From positions 5,723,501-5,787,500 of the forward strand of contig NC_014391.1 in NCBI RefSeq assembly GCF_000145235.1: a stretch of DNA of 64,000 nucleotides. The letters are read 5' to 3'. Positions 51,620-61,074 of this stretch are shown here, in pieces. A model generated the notes under the pieces. It did no database searches. It was given only the letters and a program-made list of their open reading frames with translations, and had not been told where the DNA came from. Made by a program: the position numbers and the translations under genes. Source of the stretch: Micromonospora aurantiaca ATCC 27029. Lineage in GTDB: Bacteria > Actinomycetota > Actinomycetes > Mycobacteriales > Micromonosporaceae. The stretch's first letter is position 1, and each line of letters opens with the position of its first letter.

Positions 51620-52417
51620 TCAGTGCTCGTCGGCGAGGGCGCCCTGCACGTAGCTGGCGGTCAGCACCGTGAAGACGTACGCCTGCAGACAGATCACCAG
51701 GAACTCGAGGAAGGTCAGCGCCACAGTCATCGTCCAGGACAGCACCGAGACCGGTGCCAGCCAGGCGTTGGCGCTGATCATGGCGAACCCGCCGAGCGTG
51801 AAGACCAGCAGGAGCATGTGGCCGGCGAACATGTTCGCGAAGAGACGGACGGCCAGCGAGAACGGCCGGACGATGAAGGTCGAGAACAGCTCGATCGGGA
51901 TCAGCAGCGGCAGGATGAACCAGGGCGCCGGCGGGACCAGAGCGTTCTTGAAGTACTTCACGAAGCCGTGGTGCCGGATGCCGACGTAGTTGAACATCAC
52001 GTAGCTGATCACGGCGAGGAAGGCCGGGAAGGCGATGTGCGAGTTCGGCGAGATCTGGAAGAACGGCACGATCGCGAAGAAGTTCGTCAGCAGGATGAAG
52101 CAGAAGAGCGTGGTGAAGTACGGCGCGAACCGCACTCCCGCGTGACCGATCATGTCCACGGCGATGTTGTTGCGCACGAAGCCGTAGATCGACTCGGCCA
52201 GCCACTGCTTCTTGGTGGGGACCAGCTGCGGCTTCCGGTACGTGGCCAGGAAGAAGATGATCAGCACGCCGACGGCGATCCACACCATCGCCGTGATCTT
52301 GGTGAACCAGTACGAGTTCTCCGCACCCCAGGGCAGGATGCTGGGCAGGTAGAAGTCCCCCACGCTCGGTGGGAATTCCGCCTGGCCCTGAGCCAGGACG
52401 TTCGCCTGTCCGAACAC
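51620..52417 (-). CDS. atpB: F1Fo ATP synthase a subunit
   Basis: A 265-residue proton-channel subunit. Helices: ITAMVWIAVGVLIIFFLA, FTTLFCFILLTNFFAIVPFF, IPIELFSTFIVRPFSLAVRLFANMFAGHMLLLVFT with the essential Arg of helix 4 in SLAVRLFANM, and a C-terminal LEFLVICLQAYVFTVLTASYVQGA. GTG at 52417 was chosen because AGGAAGG lies 7 nt upstream; an open frame extends far beyond it. It follows a small atpI/Z-like gene. Confidence 0.95.
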   Translation of the reverse strand: MFGQANVLAQGQAEFPPSVGDFYLPSILPWGAENSYWFTKITAMVWIAVGVLIIFFLATYRKPQLVPTKKQWLAESIYGFVRNNIAVDMIGHAGVRFAPYFTTLFCFILLTNFFAIVPFFQISPNSHIAFPAFLAVISYVMFNYVGIRHHGFVKYFKNALVPPAPWFILPLLIPIELFSTFIVRPFSLAVRLFANMFAGHMLLLVFTLGGFAMISANAWLAPVSVLSWTMTVALTFLEFLVICLQAYVFTVLTASYVQGALADEH

Positions 52418-52428
52418 CGCGTCCCTTC

Positions 52429-52665
52429 CTAAGTAGGCGTGCCAAGTCGGCGGACGACCAGGATGATCCCCCCGGCCATGCCGAGCACGACCCCGATACC
52501 GGTGGCGATGCCGCCGGTGTCGAGCCAACGGTCGACCAGCCAGCCGATGAAACCCCAGACGAGCATGCCCCCGATGAGGTATGAGAGCGCGGTCCAACCC
52601 TGACCGGCACCGGACGGAACGTCGCCCGAGCCGCCAGTGTTGGGGGGTTTCTGGTCACCGGCCAT
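52429..52665 (-). CDS. Small two-helix membrane protein (AtpZ/AtpI-like)
   Basis: A 78-residue protein with a Gly/Pro/Ser N-terminus and two helices (WTALSYLIGGMLVWGFIGWLVDRWLD and GIATGIGVVLGMAGGIILVVRRLG). It fits the small AtpZ/AtpI-like proteins that precede atpB and act in c-ring assembly or Mg2+ import. ATG at 52665 has no obvious ribosome site. It is 11 bp upstream of atpB. Confidence 0.82.
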   Translation of the reverse strand: MAGDQKPPNTGGSGDVPSGAGQGWTALSYLIGGMLVWGFIGWLVDRWLDTGGIATGIGVVLGMAGGIILVVRRLGTPT

Positions 52666-52839
52666 GACGGGGCGAACGATATCAGTCGAGCAGAAGAGGT
52701 TGTGCCTCACCCCCCGCACAACCTGGTTGTGTGGGACACGGGCGGGCGAAGTCGTCTGGAGGAACGGTACTCCTCCCCCGCCACTGAGAGAATGACCGAT
52801 CGCGGACAGAACCACGCGTCGCCCGAAGGGTGGGACGGC

Positions 52840-53271
52840 TCAGCGCAGCATCCGTCGGGCATGGACGGTCGTGAGCCACCAGACGTGCACGCCGGTCCAG
52901 ACCACCACGCCCGCGGCGATGCCGAAACAGAACGGGATCAGTCCCGGCCAGCCGGTCGAGGCCACCAGCACCATCACCCCGCCGAGCGCGGTGATCTTGG
53001 CGACGTAGAGGCCCAGCCCGAACGGCAGCACGAGCTGCGGATCCTTCGAGTCCGCCCAGGCAAGCACCACTGTGGTGAGCGTGTAGCTCGCAGCCGTGAC
53101 GGCCACCCCGGCCGCCGCGCCGAGCGCGCCGTCCGCGCCGCGCCACACCCCGCCGACCACCGCGGCGACAGCGGCCAGCACCGCCACCGCGGCCAGCAGC
53201 ACCGGCAGATGGCGCAGTCGCCAGCCGCGGTCCGCCGTCGCCTCCGCCGCGCGCGTCCCGGGCTCAGCCAC
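52840..53271 (-). CDS. AtpI-like membrane protein
   Basis: A 143-residue protein with four membrane helices: [65 protein letters not shown] and [23 protein letters not shown]. Position and topology fit the actinobacterial AtpI-like proteins preceding the atp genes. GTG at 53271 overlaps the glyA 3' end by 8 nt. Function is inferred. Confidence 0.8.
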   Translation of the reverse strand: MAEPGTRAAEATADRGWRLRHLPVLLAAVAVLAAVAAVVGGVWRGADGALGAAAGVAVTAASYTLTTVVLAWADSKDPQLVLPFGLGLYVAKITALGGVMVLVASTGWPGLIPFCFGIAAGVVVWTGVHVWWLTTVHARRMLR

Positions 53272-54553
53272 GGGGGTACGCCGGGAACTCGGTGACCAGC
53301 TCGGTCACGTCGGCGGCGATCCGGGTCAGCTCGTCGCCGCCCCCGGGGGACTCCGGATCGGTCCGCACCGCCCGACCGATCAACGTGGCGATCCGGCGCA
53401 TCTCCCCTTCCCGCATGCCCTGGGTGGTGACGCTCGGCGAGCCCACCCGGATGCCGGAGGCCACCGCCGGCGGCTGCGGGTCGTACGGGACGGCGTTCTT
53501 GTTCAGCGTGATGCCGGCGGCGTCGCAGCGGGCCTCGGCCTGGGCGCCGGTCACACCGGTCTCGCGCAGGTCGAGCAGGGCCAGGTGGGTGTCGGTGCCG
53601 CCGGAGACCGCCGGCAGTCCCTCCGCGGCCAGCCCGTCGGCGAGCGCGCGGGCGTTGGTGACCACCTGGGCGGCGTACGTGCGGAACTCGGGCTGCGCGG
53701 CCTCGCGCAGCGCGACCGCCTTGGCGGCGACGGCGTGCATCAGCGGGCCGCCCTGGGTGAACGGGAAGACCGCCTTGTCGATCCGGGCCGCCAGCGGCTC
53801 CCGGCAGAGGATCATGCCGCCGCGCGGGCCGCGCAGCACCTTGTGGGTGGTCGCGGTGACCACGTCGGCGTACGGCACGGGCGACGGGATCGCGCCGCCG
53901 GCCACCAGGCCGATGAAGTGCGCGGCGTCCACCATCAGGTACGCGTCGACCTCGTCGGCGATCTCCCGGAAGCGGGCGAAGTCGATCAGCCGCGGGTACG
54001 CCGTCGCGCCGCAGATGATCATCTTCGGCCGGTGCGCGCGGGCCAGGTCGCGTACCTCGTCGTAGTCGATCGTCCCGGTGTCCCGCCGGACGGTGTAGCC
54101 GACCGGGTGGAACCACTTGCCGGAGAAGTTCACCCGGCTGCCGTGGGTCAGGTGCCCGCCGTGCGGCAGGTCCATCGCCAGCACCGTGTCACCCGGCTGC
54201 ACCAGGGCGGCGTACGCGGCCAGGTTGGCGCTCGCCCCGGAGTGCGGCTGGACGTTCGCGTGCTCGGCGCCGAACAGCTCCTTCGCCCGGGAGATCGCCA
54301 GTTCCTCGGCCCGGTCCACCTCGGCGCAGCCGCCGTAGTAGCGCCGCCCCGGGTAGCCCTCGGCGTACTTGTTGGTGAGCGTGGAGCCCAGCGCGGCCAG
54401 CACCGCGGGCGAGGTGAGGTTCTCGCTGGCGATCAGTTGCAGGCCGCCGCGCAGCCGGTCCAGCTCACCCAGCACCACCTCGGCGATCTCCGGGTCGACG
54501 GTACTGAGCTGCTGAAAGTCCGGCCCCCAGAAGGTGTCCCTCGCGTTCTCCAC
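53264..54553 (-). CDS. glyA: Serine hydroxymethyltransferase
   Basis: PLP enzyme that makes glycine and methylene-tetrahydrofolate from serine. 429 residues. Seen: [70 protein letters not shown], the PLP Lys in [16 protein letters not shown], and [14 protein letters not shown]. The sequence [15 protein letters not shown] is diagnostic. GTG at 54553 was chosen because TAGACT lies 8 nt upstream with no ribosome site, so the message may be leaderless. An AtpI-like gene overlaps its end, and it is divergent from an SDR gene. Confidence 0.96.
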   Translation of the reverse strand: MENARDTFWGPDFQQLSTVDPEIAEVVLGELDRLRGGLQLIASENLTSPAVLAALGSTLTNKYAEGYPGRRYYGGCAEVDRAEELAISRAKELFGAEHANVQPHSGASANLAAYAALVQPGDTVLAMDLPHGGHLTHGSRVNFSGKWFHPVGYTVRRDTGTIDYDEVRDLARAHRPKMIICGATAYPRLIDFARFREIADEVDAYLMVDAAHFIGLVAGGAIPSPVPYADVVTATTHKVLRGPRGGMILCREPLAARIDKAVFPFTQGGPLMHAVAAKAVALREAAQPEFRTYAAQVVTNARALADGLAAEGLPAVSGGTDTHLALLDLRETGVTGAQAEARCDAAGITLNKNAVPYDPQPPAVASGIRVGSPSVTTQGMREGEMRRIATLIGRAVRTDPESPGGGDELTRIAADVTELVTEFPAYPRG

Positions 54554-54561
54554 AGCGAAGG

Positions 54562-54567
54562 AGTCTA
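54562..54567 (-). promoter_or_regulatory. Candidate -10 box of a leaderless glyA transcript
   Basis: TAGACT on the minus strand, 8 nt before the glyA GTG. Confidence 0.4.
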
Positions 54568-54588
54568 CGGAGCCGCACACTGGATGCC

Positions 54589-56055
54589 GTGAGATGCCTC
54601 GTCACCGGTGCGACCGGCTACATCGGCGGACGCCTCGCGCCCCGGCTGCTGGCCGAGGGGCACACCGTACGCTGCCTGGCCCGCACCGCCGGACGGCTGC
54701 GGGACGTGCCGTGGGCGGCCGAGGCGGAGGTCGTCGAGGGCGACCTCCGCCGGCCGGAGACGCTGCCGGCCGTGTTCGCAGGCGTGGAGGTGGCGTACTA
54801 CCTGGTCCACTCGCTGGGCCAGCGCGGGTTCGAGGCGGCCGACCGGGAGGCCGCGACGAACTTCGCCGAGGCGGCGCGCGCCGCGGGCGTACGCCGGATC
54901 GTGTATCTCGGCGGGCCGGAGCCGGCGGAGCGCGACGGCCTGCCCTCGGCGCACCTGCGCTCCCGGACAGAGGTCGCGCGGATCCTGCTGGACAGCGGCG
55001 TGCCCACTGCGGTGCTGCGCGCCGCCGTGATCATCGGATCCGGTTCGGCCTCGTTCGAGATGCTGCGCCACCTGACCGAGCGGCTCCCGGCGATGGTCAC
55101 CCCGCGCTGGGTGCGCAACCGGATCCAGCCGATCGCGGTCCGGGACGTGCTGCGCTACCTGGCCGGCTGCGCGCACCTGCCGGCCGACGTCAACCGGGCC
55201 TTCGACATCGGCGGCCCGGACGTGCTGACGTTCTCCGAGATGATGCAGCGGTACGCCCGGGTGGCCGGGCTGCGGCGCCGGGTCATCCTGCCGGTACGTC
55301 CGCTCACCCCGTCGCTCTCCTCGCACTGGGTCGGCCTGATCACGCCGGTGCCGAACGCGATCGCCCGGCCGCTCGTGGAGAGCCTGGTGCACGAGGCGGT
55401 GGCGCACGAGCACGACATCGCCCGGTACGTGCCGGACCCGCCGGACGGGCTGATCGGCTTCGACCAGGCGGTCGCGCTGGCGCTGACCAAGGTGCGGGAC
55501 GCGGAGGTGGAGACGCGCTGGTCGAACGCGAGCGGGCCGGACGCGCCCGCCGAGCCGCTGCCGTCGGATCCGCACTGGTCCGGCGGCACCGCGTACACCG
55601 ATCTGCGGGAGCGGACGGTGGACGCGCCACCGGCGGCGTTGTGGCGGGTCATCGAGGGCGTCGGCGGCGAGAACGGCTGGTACTCGTTCCCGCTCGCCTG
55701 GTCGGTGCGCGGCTGGATGGACCGCCTGATCGGCGGCGTCGGGCTGCGCCGGGGCCGGCGCGACCCGCACCGGCTCCAGGTCGGCGAGGCGCTGGACTTC
55801 TGGCGGGTCGAGGAGATCGTCCCGGGTGAGCTGCTGCGGCTGCGCGCCGAGATGCGGCTGCCCGGGCGGGCCTGGCTGGAGATGCGCGCCGAGCCGGACG
55901 GGGACGGCCGCAGCAGGTACGTCCAGCGGGCCGTGTTCCTCCCGCGCGGCCTGCCCGGCCACCTCTACTGGGCCTCGGTGGCCCCCTTCCACGCCGTCGT
56001 CTTCGGCGGCATGGCCCGCAACATCGCCCGGGGCGCCGAACACCCCGCCGGTTAG
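54589..56055 (+). CDS. NAD(P)-binding SDR-type protein with DUF2867 domain
   Basis: A 488-residue protein. An atypical short-chain dehydrogenase fold comes first: [24 protein letters not shown] (the GxxGxxG loop), [22 protein letters not shown] and [11 protein letters not shown]. The C-terminal 150 residues match DUF2867 ([48 protein letters not shown]). The YxxxK catalytic pair is not evident, so it may be a sensor or nucleotide-sugar-type protein. GTG at 54589 is 35 bp from the divergent glyA start. Its stop codon overlaps that of the convergent SDR gene by 4 bases. Confidence 0.88.
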   Translation: MRCLVTGATGYIGGRLAPRLLAEGHTVRCLARTAGRLRDVPWAAEAEVVEGDLRRPETLPAVFAGVEVAYYLVHSLGQRGFEAADREAATNFAEAARAAGVRRIVYLGGPEPAERDGLPSAHLRSRTEVARILLDSGVPTAVLRAAVIIGSGSASFEMLRHLTERLPAMVTPRWVRNRIQPIAVRDVLRYLAGCAHLPADVNRAFDIGGPDVLTFSEMMQRYARVAGLRRRVILPVRPLTPSLSSHWVGLITPVPNAIARPLVESLVHEAVAHEHDIARYVPDPPDGLIGFDQAVALALTKVRDAEVETRWSNASGPDAPAEPLPSDPHWSGGTAYTDLRERTVDAPPAALWRVIEGVGGENGWYSFPLAWSVRGWMDRLIGGVGLRRGRRDPHRLQVGEALDFWRVEEIVPGELLRLRAEMRLPGRAWLEMRAEPDGDGRSRYVQRAVFLPRGLPGHLYWASVAPFHAVVFGGMARNIARGAEHPAG

Positions 56056-56834
56056 GACGGAGAGCCGTTCTTCAGTGCGGGGCCGAGGAGCAGCCCTCCG
56101 TCGATGACGTACTCGGCGCCGGTGATGAAGGCCGCGTCCGGCGACGTGAGGAACAACAGTAGCGCGGTGATGTCGGTGGGCTGCCCGAGTCGCGGGACGG
56201 CGAACGGCTCGGGCGAGTAGAAGTCGGCGATCGGGGCGTCGCTGCCGGCCGCCGGCTCGGTGATGAACGGGGTGGCGACCACGCCGGGGTGGATCGCGTT
56301 GACGCGGATGTTGTCGCGGCCCAGTTCGAGGGCGGCGGTCCGGGTGAGCCCTCGAACCGCCCACTTGCCGGCGACGTAGGGCGCGTAGAGGGCGGTACCG
56401 CCGAGGCCCGTGGTGGAGCCGATGTTGACGATCGTTCCTCCCCCCGCGCGCCGCAGCGCCGGGGCGGCTGCCCTGATGCCGAGGAACGTGCCGGTGAGGT
56501 TGACGTCGAGGATGCGGGCCCACGTGGCCAGGTCGGTGGACTCGATGACGGCCGGCGGGTTCTGCACCCCGGCGTTGTTGACGAGGATCGTGAGCGCACC
56601 GAACGCCTCCTCGGTCTCCGCGACGGCGGCGGCCCACGACTCCTCCCGGGTGACGTCCAGGCGGACGGAGAGGGCCCGGTGTCCCAGCTCGGCGGCGAGG
56701 CCGGCGCCACGGTCGGCGTCGATGCCACCGATGACGACGTTGGCGCCTTCGGCGTGCAGGGCGCGGACGTGGCTGGCCCCCTGCCCGCCGCTGCCTCCGG
56801 TGACGAGAACTGTCTGATCGGCGAAACGGGACAT
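56052..56834 (-). CDS. Short-chain dehydrogenase/reductase
   Basis: A 260-residue classical SDR: QTVLVTGGSGGQGASHVRAL (cofactor loop), ILVNNAGVQN, the catalytic Ser in NIGSTTGLGG, Tyr and Lys in APYVAGKWAVRGL, and C-terminal FITGAEYVIDGGLLLGP. The substrate is unknown; it resembles glucose or 3-ketoacyl-type reductases. ATG at 56834 has CCGGAGG upstream. A TetR regulator with two operator-like sites lies just upstream, so it is likely inducible. Confidence 0.9.
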   Translation of the reverse strand: MSRFADQTVLVTGGSGGQGASHVRALHAEGANVVIGGIDADRGAGLAAELGHRALSVRLDVTREESWAAAVAETEEAFGALTILVNNAGVQNPPAVIESTDLATWARILDVNLTGTFLGIRAAAPALRRAGGGTIVNIGSTTGLGGTALYAPYVAGKWAVRGLTRTAALELGRDNIRVNAIHPGVVATPFITEPAAGSDAPIADFYSPEPFAVPRLGQPTDITALLLFLTSPDAAFITGAEYVIDGGLLLGPALKNGSPS

Positions 56835-56874
56835 CGGATCCTCCGGTACGTACGGGACGACCACCCGGGACGGG

Positions 56875-56896
56875 TGGTGAGTCGAGCGACTCACCA
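56875..56896. promoter_or_regulatory. TetR operator 1, between the SDR and tetR genes
   Basis: TGGTGAGTC and GACTCACCA form a perfect 9-bp inverted repeat around GAGC. It lies about 40 bp before the SDR start. Confidence 0.8.
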
Positions 56897-56919
56897 TCCG
56901 AAGCTACGCCCCCGCAGAT

Positions 56920-56939
56920 GGTGAGTCAACCCACTCACC
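56920..56939. promoter_or_regulatory. TetR operator 2, over the tetR promoter
   Basis: GGTGAGT and ACTCACC flank CAACCC, matching operator 1 half-sites. It covers the region upstream of a TATGAT box (56944-56949) that ends 6 nt before the tetR ATG, so it should block tetR transcription. Confidence 0.78.
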
Positions 56940-56943
56940 TCGC

Positions 56944-56949
56944 TATGAT
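56944..56949 (+). promoter_or_regulatory. -10 box of leaderless tetR transcript
   Basis: TATGAT followed by GGGCGC and then the ATG at 56956. The spacing fits a transcript beginning at the start codon. Confidence 0.6.
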
Positions 56950-56955
56950 GGGCGC

Positions 56956-57582
56956 ATGACCCCAGCGCCGTCGGCCTATCACCAGCGCGTGGCGGAGGAG
57001 AAGCGCGCGCTGATCCTGCAGGCCGCCACCGAGCTCTTCCTGGAGTCGGGCTACGACCGGGCGTCACTGGCGCGTATCGCCGAGAGCGCCGGCGTGTCGA
57101 AGGCGACGCTGTTCAAGCAGTTCCCGACGAAGGCGGCACTGTTCGATGCCATCGTCATCGACTCCTGGGCCCGCAACGACGTCGCCGACGTGCCGCCCGC
57201 CGGTGACCTGACGGCCGGTCTCACGGTTCTCGGGCGGCACTACGCGACGCTGTTGAGCCGGCCGGAGATGACCGATCTGTTCCGCATCGTGATCGCCGAA
57301 CTGCCACGCTTTCCCGAACTGGCCCGAGCGCACTTCTCCCAGGGCAAACTGCCGTACTTCGAGTCCGTCCGGACCTACCTCGTGGCCGAGCACGAGGCGG
57401 GAGCCGCGGACGTCGACGACCCGGAGATGGCCGCTACGCAGTTCCTCGGGATGATCTCCAATTACCTGTTCTGGCCGCGCCTGGTCCTGCCGGACTGGAC
57501 GGTCACCCCCGACCGCACGACAGCGGTGGTGGACGAAGCCGTCCGGACCACTGTCGCGCGGTACGGCAGGTCGACGAGCTGA
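56956..57582 (+). CDS. TetR-family transcriptional repressor
   Basis: A 208-residue regulator. HTH: KRALILQAATELFLESGYDRASLARIAESAGVSKATLFKQFPTKAALFDAIV. A helical ligand domain follows (AHFSQGKLPYFESVRTYL). It is divergent from the SDR gene with two matching dyads between them, the usual arrangement for autoregulation and control of a neighbouring enzyme. The ligand is unknown. It ends 10 bp before the convergent PBP gene. Confidence 0.93.
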   Translation: MTPAPSAYHQRVAEEKRALILQAATELFLESGYDRASLARIAESAGVSKATLFKQFPTKAALFDAIVIDSWARNDVADVPPAGDLTAGLTVLGRHYATLLSRPEMTDLFRIVIAELPRFPELARAHFSQGKLPYFESVRTYLVAEHEAGAADVDDPEMAATQFLGMISNYLFWPRLVLPDWTVTPDRTTAVVDEAVRTTVARYGRSTS

Positions 57583-57592
57583 CGGAAGTCTC

Positions 57593-59701
57593 TCAGTTGC
57601 CGGTGCGCGGGCTGGTGTGCTGGAAGGCCACCGCCTGGCCGGGCGGGACGAAGTCGCGTACCGGCTCGTCGCGCAGCGACCACGCGAGGATGCGGCCCAC
57701 GGCGGCGATCTGCCGCTTCTGCACGCCGCCGCCGACCGCGTCCCGGGGGTCGTCCGGGTTCGCGGCGATCGTCGCCACCGACAGCTGCGGGGTGAACGCG
57801 ACGACCGTCTCGGTGGCGTTCCGCTCCGAGCTGCCGGTCTTGCCCGCCACCGGCCGGCGCAGACCAGGGGCCAGTTCCTCGGCGGTGCCGCCGTCGCAGC
57901 GCCGGTACATCGACTGGTCGCCGACCGGGCAGCGACTGGCGTCGGCCGCCGCGCGGGCCACCTCGGTGTCGAGCACCTGCCGGCAGTCGGTGTTCCCGGC
58001 CGGCACCGTCCGGCCGCCCGGATCGGTGATCGAGGTGACCGGCGTGGGCCGGCACCAGGTGCCCTCGGCGGCCACCGCGGCGTACGCGCCGGCCAGGTCC
58101 AGCGGCGTGGTGGCGGAGACCCCGAGCGTGAACGGTCCCCAGCTCTTGGCGCCCTCGCGGGCCATCCGGGCGTCCGCCGGGGCACGGAAGACGATGCCCA
58201 GCCGCTGGGCCATCTCGACCACCCGGTCCGCGCCGACGCGCTCGGTCAGCCACGCGAAGTACGTGTTCACCGACCGGCCGAACGCGTCCCACATGTCCCG
58301 GTCGCCGTCCATCCAGTAGGTGTTGGCGTTCGCCGGGCACCACCGGCCGCCGCAGCTCGCCGGGCCGGCGCCGACCGGGTACTGCGTCACGTAGACGCGC
58401 GGCGCGTCGAACTCGGTGTCCAGCGGCAGCCCGGACTCCAGCGCGGCCAGCAGGGCGAACAGCTTGAACGTGGAGCCCGCCTGATAGCCGGTGATGCCGC
58501 CACCACCGGCCACCAGCTGGTTGACCGTGTTCGGGTAGTTCTGCTGCCCGTCCGGGTTGGCGGTCGTGCCGTAGGTGCGGTTCACCGCCATGGCCAGCAC
58601 CCGGCCGGTGCCCGGCTGCACCACGGCGGTCGGCGCCGCCCGCGCGATCGTCTCCGGGTAGATCTCCCGCACCTGCTCGCTCGCCTTGGCCTGCACGTCC
58701 GGGTCGAGCGAGGACACGATCTTCCAGCCGCCGCGGCGCAGCGTCCGCTGCCGCTCGTCGACGTTCTCGCCGAACGCCGGCTGGGCGTTCCACCACTGGG
58801 TGAACCAGTCGCAGAAGAAGCCCCAGTCGTTGTGGTCGGCGGGCACCGCGGCGCAGTCGTTCGGTGTGGTGTTGGGCTTGAGGGCCAGCTCCGTTGCCTT
58901 CGCCGTCTCGGCGTCGGCCGCGCTGACCCGGCCGGTCTCCACCATCCGGTCCAGCACGTACGCCCGCCGCTGCCGGGCCGCGTCGGCGTCGCCGTTGATC
59001 GGGTCGTCGGCCGGGGACCGGACCAGCCCGGCGAGCAGCGCGGCCTGGGCCAGCGTGAGCCGCTCCGGGGTGGTGGAGAAGTAGCGCTTGCTGGCGGCGG
59101 CGATGCCGTACGCCCCGGCGCCGAAGTACGCGATGTTCAGGTAGCGCCCGAGGATCTCGTCCTTGCCGATCTGCCGTTCCAGCGTCAGCGCGTACCGCAT
59201 CTCGCGGATCTTGCGCCCGACGGTGATCTCGGTGGCGGCGGCGCGCTGCTCCTCGGTCAGCCGGGGGTCACCGGCGAGCGCGTTGCGCACGTACTGCATG
59301 GTCAGCGTGGAGGCGCCCTGGCGGGTGCCCTCGCGACGGTTGGCCGTGAACGCCCGCGCCACGCCGCGCACGTCGACGCCGTGGTGCTCGTAGAAGCGCA
59401 CGTCCTCGGCGGCCACGATGGCGTCGCGCATCACCGGCGCCACCTCGCCGACCGGCACGTCCACCCGGTCCTCGACGTAGAACGAGGTGATGAGCGTCCG
59501 CCCGTCGTTGGCGTACAGGTTGGACCGCTGCGCCGGCTGCGGCGTCTTGAGCGCCTCCGGCAGCACCGTGTACGGCATCAGGTTCTTCACGCCCAGCCCG
59601 AAGACCAGCGCGGCCGGCAGCGCGGCTGCGGCCAGGGCCAGTCCGGCGAGCACGCCGGCGAGCACAACGGTGAACAGCTTGTCGAGATAGGCCCGGTTCA
59701 T
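57593..59701 (-). CDS. Class A penicillin-binding protein (glycosyltransferase/transpeptidase)
   Basis: A 702-residue bifunctional cell-wall synthase. N-terminal helix (LFTVVLAGVLAGLALAAAALPAALVF). The glycosyltransferase domain has AAEDVRFYEHHGVDVRGVARAF with the catalytic Glu, RQGASTLTMQYVRNAL and RKIREMRYALTLERQ. The transpeptidase domain has the SxxK motif in GSTFKLFALLAAL, SVN in FGRSVNTYF, and KTGSSE in VAGKTGSSERNATE. All three catalytic motifs are intact. No PASTA domain. ATG at 59701 is the first in frame. Confidence 0.94.
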   Translation of the reverse strand: MNRAYLDKLFTVVLAGVLAGLALAAAALPAALVFGLGVKNLMPYTVLPEALKTPQPAQRSNLYANDGRTLITSFYVEDRVDVPVGEVAPVMRDAIVAAEDVRFYEHHGVDVRGVARAFTANRREGTRQGASTLTMQYVRNALAGDPRLTEEQRAAATEITVGRKIREMRYALTLERQIGKDEILGRYLNIAYFGAGAYGIAAASKRYFSTTPERLTLAQAALLAGLVRSPADDPINGDADAARQRRAYVLDRMVETGRVSAADAETAKATELALKPNTTPNDCAAVPADHNDWGFFCDWFTQWWNAQPAFGENVDERQRTLRRGGWKIVSSLDPDVQAKASEQVREIYPETIARAAPTAVVQPGTGRVLAMAVNRTYGTTANPDGQQNYPNTVNQLVAGGGGITGYQAGSTFKLFALLAALESGLPLDTEFDAPRVYVTQYPVGAGPASCGGRWCPANANTYWMDGDRDMWDAFGRSVNTYFAWLTERVGADRVVEMAQRLGIVFRAPADARMAREGAKSWGPFTLGVSATTPLDLAGAYAAVAAEGTWCRPTPVTSITDPGGRTVPAGNTDCRQVLDTEVARAAADASRCPVGDQSMYRRCDGGTAEELAPGLRRPVAGKTGSSERNATETVVAFTPQLSVATIAANPDDPRDAVGGGVQKRQIAAVGRILAWSLRDEPVRDFVPPGQAVAFQHTSPRTGN

Positions 59702-59817
59702 CAGCTCTCCCCGCAGGAGCCGGCCGTACGGACCCGTTCAGAATGACCGGAATGGCCGCTTTCGCCGCCGTCTTCCGCGAAATGCGCAGGAAGTTCGCGA
59801 GGAAGGATGAACCGCGA

Positions 59818-60429
59818 TCAGGGGAGCAGCACGGCAGCCAGCGGCTGCACCGTCTCCTCGATCTCGTCGGCGACCCGGCTGAAGCACTGGTCGCCCCGCC
59901 CCCACGGGTCGTCCAGGTCGTCGGTGGGCAGCGCGGAGGCGTTCTGCCGGGCCGCGTCGACGGCCGCGACGAGGGCGACGCCGCGCGCGTACACGGCGTC
60001 CGGCGTCGGCTCGGCCGGCGGCAGGGCGGACCGGTCCAGCGCGCCGAGCAGGCGGCCGAACTCCCCGAGCACGAACGTGCGGGCGACGGCGTCCGGTCGC
60101 AGCGCCACCACGTACTCCTGCTGGTCGGCGGTGGCGGTGAGCACCAGGTCGGCGGCGTCGATCAGGTCGGAGCGCAGCCGCCGGGCGGCGAACCCGTCGG
60201 TGTCACCGCCGCGCGAGATCACCTGCCGGGCAGCGGGCGGGTTCATCTCCTCCCCCGCGTGCCAGCCGCCGGTGCCGGCGCTGTGGCTGTGCACGAGCGC
60301 GTCCGACCCGGCCGGATCGACGTCGAGGCGGGCCAGCCGCTCCCGGACCGCGAGCAGCAGCAGCCGCTCGGCCATCGGCGACCGGCAGATGTTGCCCATG
60401 CAGACGTGCAGGACGGTGAAGGGCGGCAC
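59818..60429 (-). CDS. Low-molecular-weight protein-tyrosine phosphatase
   Basis: A 203-residue phosphatase. The catalytic P-loop is at the N-terminus: HVCMGNICRSPMAERL, with nucleophile C10 and R16. The general-acid motif DDPWG is near the C-terminus. About 40 residues longer than the usual 160, because of insertions around 40-60 and 120-150. It is transcribed directly after tsaC (the genes abut). Its target kinase or substrate is unknown. Confidence 0.9.
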   Translation of the reverse strand: MPPFTVLHVCMGNICRSPMAERLLLLAVRERLARLDVDPAGSDALVHSHSAGTGGWHAGEEMNPPAARQVISRGGDTDGFAARRLRSDLIDAADLVLTATADQQEYVVALRPDAVARTFVLGEFGRLLGALDRSALPPAEPTPDAVYARGVALVAAVDAARQNASALPTDDLDDPWGRGDQCFSRVADEIEETVQPLAAVLLP

Positions 60430-61074
60430 TCAGACCCCCCGCTCGTCGAGGATGTCCGGCACGACCTCGCGCAGCTTCGCCAGCGTCACCGCGCCCTCGC
60501 GCAGCACCCGCGGCACGTCGCCGGTCAGGTCGACGATGGTGCTCGGCACCGGGTCCACCGCCGGCCCGGCCTCCAGGTACGCCCGGACGCCGTAGCCGAG
60601 CTGGTCACGCGCCTCCTCGGCGGTGAGCGCGGCGGGCTGGCCGATCTTGTTGGCCGACGCGACGGCCATCGGCCCGGTCTCCCGCAGCACCTCCAGCGCG
60701 ACCGGGTGCAGCGGCATCCGCACCGCCACCGTGCCGCTGGAGTCGCCCAGGTCCCAGGCCAGGCTCGGCGAGTGCTCCACCACGATGGTCAACGCGCCGG
60801 GCCAGAACGCCTCGACCAGGTCGCGGGCCGCGCCGGGCAGCGAGAAGACCAGGCCGTCGAGCGTGTGCCGGGAACCGATGAGCACCGGGGGCGCCTGCCG
60901 GGCGCCACCCTTCGTGTCCGCCAGGGCCTTCACCGCGTACGGGGTGAAGGCGTCCGCCCCGATGCCGTAGACCGTGTCGGTCGGCAGGACGACGAGTTCC
61001 CCGTTCTTGACCGCCTCGATGGCAGCGGCGATGCCGCGGTCCCGGTCGGCGGGCGACCGACAGTCGTAGAGCAT
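60430..61074 (-). CDS. tsaC: L-threonylcarbamoyladenylate synthase
   Basis: Makes the TC-AMP intermediate of the t6A37 tRNA modification. 214 residues of the Sua5/YrdC fold: GELVVLPTDTVYGIGADAF, ADTKGGARQAPPVLIG, GTVAVRMPLHPVALEVL and MAVASANKIGQPA with the substrate-binding Lys, Arg and Ser-Ala-Asn. The short form has no Sua5 C-terminal domain. ATG at 61074 overlaps the prmC stop codon (TGATG), so the two are translationally coupled. Confidence 0.94.
   Translation of the reverse strand: MLYDCRSPADRDRGIAAAIEAVKNGELVVLPTDTVYGIGADAFTPYAVKALADTKGGARQAPPVLIGSRHTLDGLVFSLPGAARDLVEAFWPGALTIVVEHSPSLAWDLGDSSGTVAVRMPLHPVALEVLRETGPMAVASANKIGQPAALTAEEARDQLGYGVRAYLEAGPAVDPVPSTIVDLTGDVPRVLREGAVTLAKLREVVPDILDERGV

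Noticed and set aside
52418-52597. Upstream extension of atpB to 52597
   Set aside because: The extra 60 residues are His/Arg-rich, overlap the small AtpZ-like gene and have no counterpart in atpB.
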